From NCBI GenBank assembly GCA_034406715.1, contig CP137871.1, positions 868,001-932,000 on the forward strand: a DNA stretch of 64,000 nucleotides, in the 5' to 3' direction. How positions within the stretch are numbered: position 1 is the first letter of the stretch; each line of letters opens with the position of its first letter. The notes under the pieces were generated by a model. That model made no database searches. It was not told where the DNA came from and saw only the letters and a list, made by a program, of their open reading frames with translations. This DNA is from Rhodotorula mucilaginosa (Eukaryota; Basidiomycota; Microbotryomycetes; Sporidiobolales; Sporidiobolaceae). Positions 53,110 through 64,000 of this stretch are shown piece by piece. The translations under genes and the position numbers were made by a program.

Positions 53110-56100
53110 TCAGACTTTCATGAAGGAGAAGAGGGACTGCATCGAGACCCAGCGGCGACCGTTCTTCTCGAGATGCTTCGTTACAATCGAGCGGAGTTGT
53201 TCGAGCAGAGACCGGTTGGCGTTGATGCGGGCGTGCACAGCATCTGAGAAGAGAGACCCGTCAGCGTCCACGCAGAGAGGCTTTGATCAACAACCTCGAC
53301 ACACCCTGCTTCGCAGTCCCGGCAACTTTCGCGACGGCCCGATCCATGTCGAAGAGAGTGTCGAAGTAGAGCAGCTGATCGTACAGCTTCGAATCGGAGT
53401 ACTGGACGAACGGTACGGGTCAGCGTTCCGAGCGGATTTGCAGCCCCTCCACGACGCAAGGACTCACCTCGGCGTGCATAGCTCCGCGGCATCCTGCGAC
53501 CAGGCATTTCTTGCCGTAAACCGACATCATACGAGTCCGGTTGCCGCACGTCGTCTCGTCGCAGACCAACCAGGCCTCGTAGAACTTGGCGATGAATCGT
53601 CGGAGCTGGATGTCGAGCTGCACGGCGACGGACGCGAGCGAGAGCGGCGCCATGCATTCGTTGTTGCTGCAGAAGAAGCCGTGTTCGGACAGAACACCAG
53701 CCTGGGGCGAAACAGCCTCGGTGAGCGCAGCTTTCGGAACAGCTAGCTGAACGACGACATACCTGATTTTCGCCCACTCCGTCGAACACAGACTCTGCGC
53801 CACACGTTCGACACCGAATCCGGAACGGCTCGGTGTCGGCAAATCGTTGCGCGTCCGAGACCTGCGACTGCAAAGTCTTGAACTCGCGCTCCGGCACGTC
53901 CAACGAAGACGACTTGAACCGCATCGCGTCGAGACCTGGTGTACAGAACGCGGGGGCGTCAGAACAAGATGAAAGAGGCACTTGTCACGCTCACGGGAGC
54001 CGCTCACCAAGGCATTCAGCCAGCCGCGCCTTCTCCGTGCCCTCGATGTGCTCGCACAGACGCTCAATGGGTGGCAGGATCTGAGTCGAAAGATACACCT
54101 CGAAATCTGAAAGGCAAGAGAGAGGTCAGTTGCGGCAATCTGGAGTACCGTACTAGGCGAGGCTTACCGATCTTGAGCGTTGACCCTTGCCGGCGGACGT
54201 CGTCGGGATGGTGCGCGTTCGCCGCCTGCGCAGTCTTCGTGGTCTCGCCGCTAGGCGGCACACAGAAGATGTACGGAACGACGTCGCCCGCCTTGGCGGA
54301 TTGTCCCTTCGCCTTCATCTTCATCGCGACCTGCACGTGAGGCAGCGACTTGGCGTCGGGGTAGTCTTCCGGATTCTTGCCGAGACGCTGCATGCGGAAG
54401 AACGAGGTCAGCCTCCCCTTCTACATCTTCAGAACTCGGTCGATATACGCACCTTGTAGATGATGAAGTCTTCCACAGGCTTCAGACCGTTCCGGACCCG
54501 CTCGCCGAGCTCGGCAAGGTATTCGTGGATCTCCTCGATGACCACCTCGGTCGCCTTAGCCGACAAGATCATGTCGAGCACATCCCTAGCGCGAGAAAGC
54601 TAGTCAGTACTGCTTACCACTGCAGGGCAGCCCATCGTCGACGCACTTGGAGGCATCCTTCGACAGCTTCGAGAACTCTCGACGCTTCATATCGAGACCC
54701 TTGATCTCGGTGGTGATCTCGCCCGGTTGACCGTGTCCGTCGTCCTCGACTTTACGAGCCGCATACTTCTTCTTGTTGAGGAGCAGCATGCGCTCAAAGA
54801 CGGCGTCGCGGTCGATCTCGAGCTTCTTGTACTTGTCGTTGATGACCTTCTTGAATTCTTCGCCGATCTTCAGAGCCGCGGCATAGTCGGTCTGGTTGGT
54901 GTTGATCATGACCGAGTCGGTGTCGCCGTAGATGACCTGAATCGCGAGAATCGTACCAAGGTCAGTTTAGTCTGGTCTAGCTCTACGAGCGCCCGCGTCC
55001 GCTCACATTCAGCGACAAGCCTTCGGCGTCTGCCTTTGTCCTCGTAAGAATCTCTCGACCCTTGAAGGTCGTGAGTGCGGCAAGCGGTCGGGCGTAGAAA
55101 CGGGAGCCTTCGTAGCCGAGACAACCGTACATCGAGTTGGCCGTGAGCTTGAGCGCTTTTTGGGTGATGTCGTACTGTTAGGAAAGCGTGTTAGCGTCGT
55201 GCAGTTGGTGACGCGAGAGCTTCCGGCGCACCTGCATCAGCTTTGCCACCGAAGCCGACTTGTCCTTCATAAGACCCTTGACCGTCCGACGCCGGGCAAC
55301 GAGCGAGGCAATGAGCTGCGGGAGAATGCCTTGCGGTTCTCCATCGCAGGGTGCGCGATCAGGCATCTTGTCGAGATCTTCCGCCTGGAGACAAGATGTG
55401 GTTAGCGGCGTCGTGAGGGAAGACAGAAGGGACGAGAGAACATACATCATCGGCGGTCCAATCGATCGTAGAGAAATCGATGTCGAATTCTTGGATGATA
55501 CTCGGGTACAGCGAGTTGTAGTCCATCACGAGGACGTAGCGATCCCACAAGCCCTTCTCCGGCTCGAAGACGAGACCTCCCTTGAATTTCTCCCGCTTGA
55601 CCTCGACCTTGGGTTCCTCTTCGGTGCCGCCCTTGGCGCGATTCTTCTTCTTCGCCGACTTGTCCGCCTTCGCGATCTGCTCGCGCTTCTCCCAGGACGA
55701 GATCTTGTCGGGAACGATGTAGCCGGTCTCGTTAAACCGGTGCAGCAGAATGTACTCGTTTCGCTCGGCTCGATTGCCTGCCAACGTACGGTTCCTGCGA
55801 GTGAAGGACTGATCAGAAGACATCCGCTGACTGGTTCGTCGTACAGATAACGTACCAAGAGTTTCCGGCCAGGTTCGTCAGTTGCCGCGTCAACGGGAGC
55901 GCTTGCACTTTGGCAGCGATCGCCATCTGGAAATAGCAGTCGGCGTCGCACTGGAGCACGAATGTCTGCAGGTGTTTCGCCGAGGAGTGCACGTTGTCGA
56001 AGAACTTTGCGGTGTCCTCCGGGTCGATGTCCTCGCGGGCGACGCCGAGATGAGTCTCGGTCATCTCGGTGAGTGACCACGTAGTCGAGTCGATCATGGA

Positions 56101-59079
56101 CTGCGAGGAGATCAGTCAGAAACGAAGTCTTCGCTCGTCCATGTACACAGGATGCTCACCTTCGAACCGTCACTGGAGAGATCGAGGATCAGGCGTCCTG
56201 CGAGGATACCCGTGTTCCGACCAGCACGCAACTGTGGCCACTTGTCTCCCTTGACCCGGAGTCGACCCATCCGAGACCAATTGTCGATCTTGAGATCACG
56301 CAGGCGGTTGAGGAGGACATCCAGGTCGAGCTGCGTGAAATCGTGGCCGATGATCACGTCGGGATCGTTGCGCGAGATGTGATCTAGGCACGAAAAGGCG
56401 CTGGTGAGCTTCTGACCTTGGCAGCGCGCGGGACCAGAAACCTACCGAGAAGCTGAACAAGGAGAGGGCGCTCCGACTTGAAGAGCGCAAACGCGGGACC
56501 GGTCTTTTCCTGCCGGACAAGCTGATCGAAGCCTGCCGGAAAGTCGGTGAAGAGGTTGCGGACGAAAACTTTCGAAGTGGACCCTTGTTGCTCGATCGGT
56601 GTCGGGTCGTCAATGTCGACTGCACACGTTGGTCGTCAGAACATGCCTCGAACCGGGATCGCGATACGCAGCAACACACCGTCGTGCCAAACGCGGGCCG
56701 CAGCACAGACGATCTCGCGCTTGTTCTCCTTGAGGTGGACGACGGTCCGGCTACTCAAACTGAGGATGGTCAATCGCGGAATGTCCTTCGGAGCGGTGGC
56801 GTCGGTGCTCGCGAACGGCGAGACATTCTCGTGCGAGACCTCGGCTTCGAGTTTCGTCCACGAGAACTGCGCGAGTAAAGCAAGAGTCAGCTGGCGCTTC
56901 TTCCGCCGATGAACGAGAGGCATATCCGAGACTGACGGCATCGCCTTTGTTGATCTTTGGCGACTTGATGTTCAGCCAGCAGGGCCCCATGATCTTGCGA
57001 TCGACGACGAAACGCTCAAAGGGCGTCGCGGTCGAGCCGAACACGCGAGTGTACATTTCTCCGCTCGCGTCGATGGGGATGTCCACTTCGTTGCGCTTGC
57101 CGACTGGACGCGCGCTCGCGAAAAGGTCAGCGATCACGCCAGCAACAGCATGTCGACGCTGTTCGGACGCACCTGGGAAGTCGCAAGTAACTTCAAGCCA
57201 GTTGGTCTCCTTGCGCGGCACGCCCTTGATGCCGAAGGCATACCGACGCTTGACGAAGCCCTTGGTGCTCGCGACATTCTTCAAGTTCCATTTGCCCTGA
57301 GCGTCGTCGATAAAGTCGCTCTCGACGTCGTCGAAAGACAGCTCTTCGTTTTCGTCGTCAGAGCCTTCGTCATCGCCATCCTCGCCGTAGTCTGCGAGAC
57401 AGCAAGAGGGGTCAGTGTCCGCCTCCCCTCCGGCACCATTCCGCAGCGGCATCACTCACACTCGGCTTTGGATTTCGGAAGGACATAGAGTTTGCGCTTG
57501 ATGTCCTTGACGACCACGGTCGCGCTGACATATTTCGGCACCTCCTTTTCGATCCTCTTGCCGTCGACGACGGTGGTGACGCGGGTAGTCTGCGAGCGCG
57601 CGCGCACCTTGCCGACCAAGCGCACGACTCCGGGCGCGGGTTCGTCGTAGTCGAACCACCAGAACTGCAACGAACCGTCCGGCTCGAGCGCGTTGGTCTG
57701 CTGCGCCGGGGCGCGCATCCCGGTCGTGCTGATGACCCTCTTGTGATCTTCGTTGAACGCCGAAGATTCGTCGACGTTGTCCGTCGCGGTGAGGACGGCC
57801 GGGGAAGACGAAGCCGCGAGCGCCGAGGTAGCCGTGCGCCAGTCGATGCCCTTACGCTTCGGAGTCTGCTCGTTGACGATCGGGCTGCGGGGTACAGCGT
57901 CGTCGACCGCTTCGGGTTTGGTCGAGCGAGCTTTCAGAGCGGACGCGTTGACCAGCTGCCTCCGTTGTGCTGGACCTTTTGGTTTCGCAGCGGGCGTCGC
58001 CGGCTTGACAAAGAGGTCTTCCTCGTTGTCGTCGTCTTCCATCTTGACGTCGCCGTTCGTCTTGTTCGATTCGCCGAGAGGCTCGACGACTGGCGCCGAG
58101 AAGTCGTCAAACAGCTGCTGATCCATGCCACCCATGTCGTTGTCGTCCTGATCGACCTCGGACTCGAAGCGCGCCTTTTTCACCGCATCGAAGCCGTCGC
58201 TCGAAGGTGCCCCTGCGAGGAACGGGTCGGAGGCCGGGTCGGAAGCGATGTCGGACGAAGAAGCGTTCGCTGCGGTACTGGAGCGGAACGAGCTGGCGTC
58301 GAGGTCTGCCTGCCGCTTCGAAGCAGACAGTGCCGTCCGCGCCAACGTCGGCTTGCTTCGCCGCACCGGTGGCGGCGCTGCCGGTCTTGACGGCTCGGTG
58401 CTCTTGACCGTGGCTTGATCGTCGAGGTTCCCGAGCAAGCTCGCCATAAAGTCGTCTTCCTGCTCCTTGAGCGGCAGGCCGGTTCCCTGGCGATTCGGGT
58501 TGATGTAGGGATTGGCGCCCTCGGCGATCTCTAGTCGTTCCTTTGCGCGCTTTTTGGCAGCTGCCTTGAGTTGCTTGTCGCGTTTCTCTTTCGCGAGCTT
58601 CTTCTCCTCTTTGCGGCGTTCTGAAGGCGATCGAGAGCAAAGGGGAAAAAAAGGTCAGTCAAAGCCAGCGCGTCGTGAATCGCCGCGCAGGCAAGAATAA
58701 CGTACTGGCATCGGCCCCGTCCATGTCTTCGTCCTCGTCCTTTTCACTGCCGCTGCGGTCCCACTCGTCCATGCCGTGGTCCGCGTACCCGCTGACGCCG
58801 TTGTCTTCCTCGATAAAGTCGTCCTCCATGAGCCGACCGCGCACGACGGAGCGGTACACGTCTTCGTCCACTTCGTCGTACACGTCCTCTTGCGCTTTGA
58901 CCTGATGTACCGTCGAGTCATGTCAGCGGCATGTACGCGCTCGTGGCCGAGCGGGCAGGAGAGGTCAGAGGAGGAGCGTCGGGAGGAAGCGGTCGACGGA
59001 CCTCGTAGTTGCGCTTGCCGGTCTCCCTTGCGGCGCGAAGCGCAGCCATGCGCTCACGAGCTGCACGCGCTGTCGACAT
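53110..59079 (-). CDS. POL1: DNA polymerase alpha catalytic subunit
   Basis: Twenty exons: 59079..59002, 58901..58706, 58620..57460, 57391..57173, 57103..56937, 56866..56668, 56619..56446, 56383..56160, 56100..55856, 55794..55446, 55384..55232, 55174..55007, 54936..54647, 54585..54453, 54387..54168, 54106..54008, 53935..53763, 53701..53468, 53401..53305, 53243..53110; 1570 residues. After a regulatory N-terminus ([21 protein letters not shown]) come the inactive exonuclease-like region ([20 protein letters not shown]), motif [14 protein letters not shown] near 980, motif [15 protein letters not shown] near 1065, motif [10 protein letters not shown] at about 1113, and two C-terminal zinc modules (CRTCGAE/CSNNEC and [15 protein letters not shown]). 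With primase it makes the RNA-DNA primers of replication. Introns are 48-100 nt; the one at 56667..56620 is only 48 nt, and 57172..57104 is in frame without a stop. Confidence 0.96.
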
Positions 59080-59421
59080 GGCCGCGTCCTCCGAGTGCCT
59101 GCAGGGCTGCTGCTGGACAACTTCTCGAACGCAACGCGATCGCCTTTCGTCGACGGCGATGAATCAGGTCAAGCACGCGGGGCAGCGCCTGTTCCGAGGT
59201 CTGGGTCGGGCGGGTGTCGTCTACGTGAGCCTCGGTAGCTTGCTTGTGCCTGCGAACGACTGACGAGCGTTGTCAAGCAGCGCGGAGAGAGCTCTCTTCG
59301 CCTCGGCGGGCTTCCCCTCTCCTCGCGCCTCGCGCCGCGACGCGTTTTCTCTCGTTCGGCTGGAGCTCGGAAAGGCTTAAGCTTGTTACGACAACACGGG
59401 GTCACGACGCGATAGTTTACT
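59080..59421. other. Intergenic, POL1 promoter and PX gene 3' end
   Basis: About 340 bases between two minus-strand genes. Nothing else supported. Confidence 0.5.
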
Positions 59422-60697
59422 CTACTCTAGGACCCAAACTCGGACGACCGCAGTTCCGCCGAGGATCGGATGCAGTAACACGGTCGAGAGCCAGTACCCG
59501 AGGAGTTGCCGCCTCTTCTCGAGGAACGACGGCCGGTATTTGGCTGGCAAGTGTGCGGAAGTCAGTCAGTGCACGAACCCGGACAGAACCAGCGGCTGGC
59601 GAGGCGGGACCCACCGAGGGAAGATTTGGGCGGGAGGCGCGGGACGAGACCGCGAAACTGAGGATAAGATGCCAGCAGGTTGTGGCGCAGCTGCACAAAG
59701 GCCGAATACCGTTTGTGTATTTTCAAGATGGTACCCTGTGTGCGGGACCACCCAACCACACGGGCGGATTAGTTAGATGGGATCATCGGTCGATTGCTCT
59801 CGGCGCGAGTGGCGTACCGGTGACTGAGGAGTCGGGAGCGTCTGCAGCTCGACATCGAAGACGACGAATCCGCTGCCCTCGGATCCAACCGTTTGATACC
59901 CCGTCATCTTGACCTGAAACCCCTTCCGATGTGAGCTTGACGCCTTGCGTGGAGGCAGACGAAAGCGCAGCTTACATCTTTTACGAACGTCGCATTCGGT
60001 CGCTCGGACCAGTCTTCGATGCGGACGCCGATTCTCTACGGAAGAAGGAGGTCAGCTGAATGCTGCTGGAACTGACCAAAGGTGTGCGCGTACGGATGAA
60101 CGCCTCGACGTCGAGGTCGATGCGACGGATGGCGGGCGGAAGCGGAACGATTCATCCTGCACGGTCCAGCTCGTCAGCGCCCGTCGTCAGAGGTACGCGA
60201 AGCAGTAGGACGACACTTGCATCGCTGGCGAAATCAGCCTCGTCATTGTCGCTGTCGGGTCCGTCTCGCACGAGCAGATCCGCGGTGCTGAACGCGCGAG
60301 GGAGGGGTCCATTCTCCGGCGTGAGCCGCGGAGCGTCCCGTTGAGCAGGACGTGCCCCCAAGTAGTCCTCGTGCGAGCCCATGGAAGCTCCTGCGCCGGG
60401 AATGGCGGCCTGCGGTTGAACTTGTACCTGCCCCACATCATCGCTGCCAATCCGTTGCTCCGGCTCGAGTCCGACGCTAACGCCGCTGATGCCCGCCTGC
60501 GCCGGTCGGCCGTCTCTGCGCGGATTCAGGGTATCCGTGCCTGCGATTTCGGCGCGAGGGAAGCGCGGACGCCGACTGAACAACTGTGACGAAGTCGCGT
60601 CTTGCACATCTTCCTCGACCGTCTCGGTGTAGGATCGAGGAGGAGCAGGCGGTCTCTGCGGGCGGTCCATCCCGATCAAGCTCGCCGATCCATGCAC
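59422..60697 (-). CDS. PX-domain protein (YPT35-like)
   Basis: Exons 60697..60197, 60156..60094, 60035..59976, 59913..59818, 59735..59615 and 59543..59422 give 320 residues. The PX domain occupies the C-terminal half: RIGVRIEDWSERPNATFV, GSGFVVFDVELQTL, then GTILKIHKRYSAFVQLRHNLL with the phosphoinositide-contacting RYS motif, LVPRLPPKSSLAKYRPSFLE with the Pro-rich loop, and KRRQLLGYWLSTVLLHPIL. The domain ends the protein, as in Ypt35 and related small sorting nexin-like proteins that bind PI3P on endosomes or vacuoles. The first 190 residues are Pro/Arg/Asp-rich and look disordered. Start could be 60697 or 60670. Assignment to the YPT35 group rests on domain order and is moderate. Confidence 0.88.
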
Positions 60698-61192
60698 ATG
60701 CAGCCCTTTCCGCTTCGAGTCGAGTTGCCGTGGTCGGCGAGGGCCGGGAGCTGTCGGCGAGAGAAAGCGCCTGGCGGACGCTCTTTCTCTCCCGCTAAAC
60801 AGCTCGCTCTCGCAGGTGCAGCGCGTCCAAGTGCAATCGCTGCTCTCTCTGAGCGGATCCGGTACTACCCGCTATGCTTGTTCAGTGAAGGCGATGCGGC
60901 GGCTTTTCGGATTCGACGCCCGGCCGCAAACCCGCATCTGGCGTGACGGCGGCCGTCTGGGCCACCGGCGCAAAGATCTGTTGAAGTACGACGTCGACGC
61001 TTCCTATCCCACGCCTAAAAGGTGGTGCATGATCCGATTCCCAGTGTCGAAACCCCCGAAAGGGCTCCGTCCGGCGAGCGGACAAGCCGCGGACACGCTC
61101 GGTTCTCCTGATCACGCCGCCGCGGTTGTCACTACGAGCACTACTCTCCTCCAGAGCGTCGACGCAGTACGACCTGCAGCTGGGCGGGTCAA
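60698..61192. promoter_or_regulatory. Divergent region, PX gene / small membrane protein
   Basis: About 495 bases between divergent starts. Upstream coding exons of the plus-strand gene may hide here, since the frame upstream of 61193 is open for at least 50 bases; none could be fixed. Confidence 0.45.
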
Positions 61193-61708
61193 ATGCTGCG
61201 GTTCGGGATGGGGAACCTTGCTCAAGTGCCCTCTTCTGTGCAAGCGCTCTCGCTCGTCTATGCACTGCTCGCATTGCTATCTCTCGTCGCATCCGTGGGT
61301 GCAGCCTGTTGTACGTCTCGTTTCGCTGTCTCGAGCTCGAGTCATTCGAGGAGATGCTGATACGAGCCTCGAGCAGATGTGTTCCCTACCCAGGCAGATC
61401 GCGTTCCCGCGCGATGGGTGCTGCTGGTCCTCTTAGCTGCCAGCACTCTCTCGACCTTCATTTCACTACTCACTCGAAGACTCGAGGAGCGTACACGCGA
61501 GCTACTGCAGATTGCCTGGCGCGCACTCGCCGTAAGTTCGTTCAGATCTTCCCTTTCTCCCTCGAGACGAGCACATTGACTCTCTTGTCCCGAGCAGGTC
61601 CTCACTTCCGTACAGTGCTTGGCTTCACTCTTTCTCCTCGCGGCGAGTCTGAGCTCGCCTCTGCGAGGTTGGCCGGCGAACTGGTACGGCCTCCGCTTCC
61701 CTAACTAA
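61193..61708 (+). CDS. Small hydrophobic membrane protein, three helices, unidentified
   Basis: Three exons, 61193..61310, 61377..61531 and 61598..61708, splice in phase through two 66-nt GT-AG introns into 127 residues. Helix 1 is SLVYALLALLSLVASVGAACC, helix 2 WVLLVLLAASTLSTFISLL, then a charged linker RRLEERTRELLQIAW, helix 3 ASLFLLAASLSS, and the end GWPANWYGLRFPN. No family is recognised. Evidence for a real gene: three exons each give one hydrophobic segment, both introns have proper ends, and the chain ends in a stop after an aromatic tail. The true start may be further upstream. Confidence 0.62.
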
Positions 61709-62288
61709 AGGGCTTACCGGACAAAATTGACCAGGAATCAACTCTGCAGCGCGGGAGATAAACAATGCCTCGATGAAGCGGGCCGTCAAAGTCGCATTCT
61801 AACCGTATTTTGCGTGGTATGTAATTGCTGGCGTACTTATCTCCATACGGCCGTTCGACCGCTGACCTTCTGAAAGCGCAGTTTCAAGTCATCCTGCTCC
61901 TGGGCAGCGTTCCCGTGTTGCTCAGGCTCCGACACGCGCTCAACTCGGACACTCACGTAGTTGCGGAGGGAGAGAACGACGTCCCGCTCGGTTGGCATGT
62001 TCCACCGGAGCAGTTCGCGCCCGACTCGTCCGAATCCGAATCGGACGGGCACGTCCGAACCCGGCTCCTCGGTCAACATGCCCAGTCGCAAGATCATCTC
62101 GAGTCGGGGTTCGGGCGCGCGCGTAGCTGGACCGAGTTCAAACAGCAACGGAGACGCGAAACTGGAGTCATCCGCATCTCATAGCGTCTGACTAGGACTT
62201 GAAGGGCGCTTCTTCCGGGTGTAGTCACTGAATGTAAACTTTTGCAAGACGCGACGTCGGGAACTGGTGCTGCGGGGAAAGGGCTACT
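61709..62288. other. Intergenic, convergent 3' regions of small membrane gene and dioxygenase
   Basis: About 580 bases. Open frames of about 100 residues exist on both strands (61825-62184) but show no domain, and neither can be favoured. Probably 3' UTRs. Confidence 0.4.
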
Positions 62289-63733
62289 TCAAAGACTCGG
62301 TCGCTCGGCCTGTGGCGTAATCCGAGCGCCGTGTCGGCGCGAACCCCCTTTTGCGAAATCGATGATCGCCGAATGGGCGGTGACCCGGTTCTGTATCCGA
62401 AGGCAACGACGAGCGGCAAGGTCAGGACCGGAAGAAAGACGCAGCTGTCGAGTGTAGGGCAGAGAGCTCAAGCCACACTCACGTCCCAAGCGATAACGGT
62501 GCGCGGGCGGTGGCGAAGGCGGACCTGGAAGTCGGTGCCGCGCTCGATGTGCGTATAGAGGAGCTCCAGGATGGCCTTTGACTCTTCGTCCTTGAGGCCG
62601 ACGATGTGGCGAGTGAATTGTCGGTTGACAAAGAGGGCCTTCTCACCCGTGACGGGGTGTCGCCGAACGATCGGATGTACAGTCTCGACAGGCTCGCGCT
62701 TGACAATGCCGCCGCGTTTGCCGCTCCTAGAGAACTCGGCCTGTTCCACGCCGGAGTGCACCGCGGAGAGGGTCTCCAGGTACGCGCGGAAGTTGGCGGA
62801 CAAGTGATTGTACGATCCCCGCTGGTCGGCGTACGCCGTGTCTCCTCCGGACGCGGGAGAGTCGAAGAGGAAGAGGAGCGTCAGGCCGGGAGGCTGCTCC
62901 TCGTACGTGACCTACGAGCGAGCTGCCAAACGTCAGCAATCACTTCGCGCGCTCAGAGCTCAACGGGCGGCGTACGTCGGAGTGCCATACAGTCGAGGTC
63001 AGCCGAGTGTCGACCTCGTAGTTAAAGACTGCTTTGGCGTCCCGACTAGAGCAACGAGTTTCCAGCAGTCAGGGTCCGAGGTTGATTCAGAATTTGCGCC
63101 GGGATCGCTCAGCATAGGAAGCGTTCACGCACTATACGAGATGGAACTCCGGATGTCCTTTCGGCGCGCCGGAGCACGGGTGGATGTGTGGCCTGCCAAA
63201 GAACCGGCACCAGTCTTGGATCATCCAGTTCTGGTCTTGATCCGCAAAGTCTTGATCGCGGAAAGCCTGTTCCGACGAAAAAGTCCGTAAGGACCAGCTC
63301 GCAAGCGCGCAGGCGAGTAGAACTTGGACAAGTGACTCACCACGACCCCACGACGAGCCACGTAGAGCGCGAGCTGCTGCCGCCCGACAGCATCGAGCTG
63401 GTGAAGCTGGATGCCGCTGACCTCGGAGCCGAAGTCGGGCGTAAGCTCGTCCACGTCGGCGTCTCGCAGGAACGCAAGCGGATCCGCATGCTTTAGCGCC
63501 TCATGTCCGGGATCGAAGTGTTTGAAGGGCGTGAGAGGCGGGAGGTGCAAGTTCTGGTCGAAGAAGGGAAGGAAGTGTTCGTAAGGGTACACGTCGCCCG
63601 GCTGAGCCGTCTCGCTCCACCACCGGAGCTTCTTCAGACGGCCAAGGTTGGTCGAATCTTGAGTTGCCTCTGCCGAACGGACAGTGACTGAGCCGGAGAC
63701 CGCTGGCGGCGCGACGAGGACCGTGGCAGACAT
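62289..63733 (-). CDS. TauD/JLP1-family 2-oxoglutarate-dependent dioxygenase
   Basis: Exons 63733..63341, 63266..63133, 63045..62976, 62911..62483 and 62390..62289 give 375 residues, the usual size. Family marks: LRWWSETAQPGDVYPYEHF, DFGSEVSGIQLHQLDA, LALYVARRGVVAFRDQDF, RFFGRPHIHPCSGAPKGHPEFHLVY, the iron ligands HSD in STVWHSDVTYEEQPPG, FDSPASGGDTAYADQRG, VHPIVRRHPVTGEKALFVN and the distal His/Arg region NRVTAHSAIIDF...GGSRRHGARIT. These enzymes use iron(II), 2-oxoglutarate and oxygen to release sulfite from sulfonates such as taurine, or act on related acids (for example alpha-ketoglutarate-dependent xanthine or 2,4-D type substrates). The substrate cannot be told from sequence. Confidence 0.94.
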
Positions 63734-64000
63734 GGCTCGGCTTTCCTCGGCGGGTCACGGGTGTGTACAGAGTCAAGAGTATTTCAGCAGCAGGTTGCAC
63801 ACCCTTCCGAGAGCCCTCCAGTCTCCGCAATCACTCGTAATCGCGTCCATTGTTGCAAGCCTCGTGCGTGTGCTGCGGCCGCCAGGATGCCGTGATTGGT
63901 GAAAATGGCGTGCTCCCATCGGCACGACCACTTCAGCCGCGATGCCTCCGCCATAGCGAGCGAGGGGGCTGCACCCCGGGCCGCTCTGAGCAGACTCTCC
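63734..64000. other. Upstream region of the dioxygenase, right edge of window
   Basis: Promoter side of the TauD-type gene. No further gene could be recognised in the last 267 bases. Confidence 0.4.

Noticed and set aside
61837-62148. 103-residue minus-strand frame between the small membrane gene and the dioxygenase
   Set aside because: An equally long frame lies on the other strand; neither has domains or splicing evidence.
1-64000. CRISPR arrays, operons or prokaryotic features
   Set aside because: The window is spliced eukaryotic nuclear DNA; no direct-repeat/spacer arrays are present.

Overview
The window is GC-rich, intron-dense nuclear DNA of a basidiomycete yeast. The best match is a carotenoid-producing red yeast of the Sporidiobolales (Rhodotorula/Rhodosporidium type). 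The reasons are about 150 short introns (mostly 50-100 nt, GT-AG, often with a CTGAC-like branch sequence), strong GC bias at third codon positions, compact spacing, and a carotenoid locus with a fused phytoene synthase/lycopene cyclase (crtYB) beside phytoene desaturase (crtI). No transposon, provirus or CRISPR array was recognised. Gene models were built by hand by joining exons so that phase and protein-family signatures agree; exon sums are multiples of three for every complete model except the oligopeptide transporter, where one internal joint stays unresolved.

Layout: 1-1050 (+) 3' end of a membrane transporter with an APC amino-acid-permease-like tail; 1411-3659 (+) RhoGAP protein; 4166-5158 (+) ribosomal protein eL33; 5644-7389 (-) threonine aldolase; 7843-8623 (-) ribosomal protein eL31; 9223-13905 (+) elongation factor SPT5; 14190-15438 (+) OM14-like tail-anchored LEA-like protein; 15607-18935 (-) UTP4; 19284-25297 (-) full-length ABCC transporter with 19 exons; 25482-25989 (+) small unidentified membrane protein; 26131-28766 (-) ankyrin protein resembling the TORC2 subunit AVO2; 29335-31793 (+) PNS1 choline-transporter-like protein.

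Carotenoid locus, 32087-44796: crtI (+), oligopeptide transporter (-), carotenoid cleavage oxygenase (-), crtYB (+). The oxygenase and crtYB are divergent across about 0.8 kb. Phytoene synthase makes phytoene, crtI desaturates it, the cyclase half of crtYB closes rings, and the oxygenase can cleave the product. The transporter in the middle has no obvious biochemical place in the pathway.

Downstream: 45104-46020 (-) SGT1 lacking a TPR region; 46477-50359 (-) PRM10/ThrE-like transporter; two near-identical tRNA-Lys(CTT) genes in inverted orientation (50796-50868 and 52743-52815) bracketing about 1.9 kb without a gene; 53110-59079 (-) DNA polymerase alpha catalytic subunit POL1; 59422-60697 (-) YPT35-like PX-domain protein; 61193-61708 (+) small three-helix membrane protein; 62289-63733 (-) TauD/JLP1-type dioxygenase.

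The splicing is the most unusual aspect: three GC-AG introns, one apparent AT-AG intron, coding microexons of 7, 12, 13 and 15 nt, and a stop codon only two bases past the last intron of the eL33 gene.
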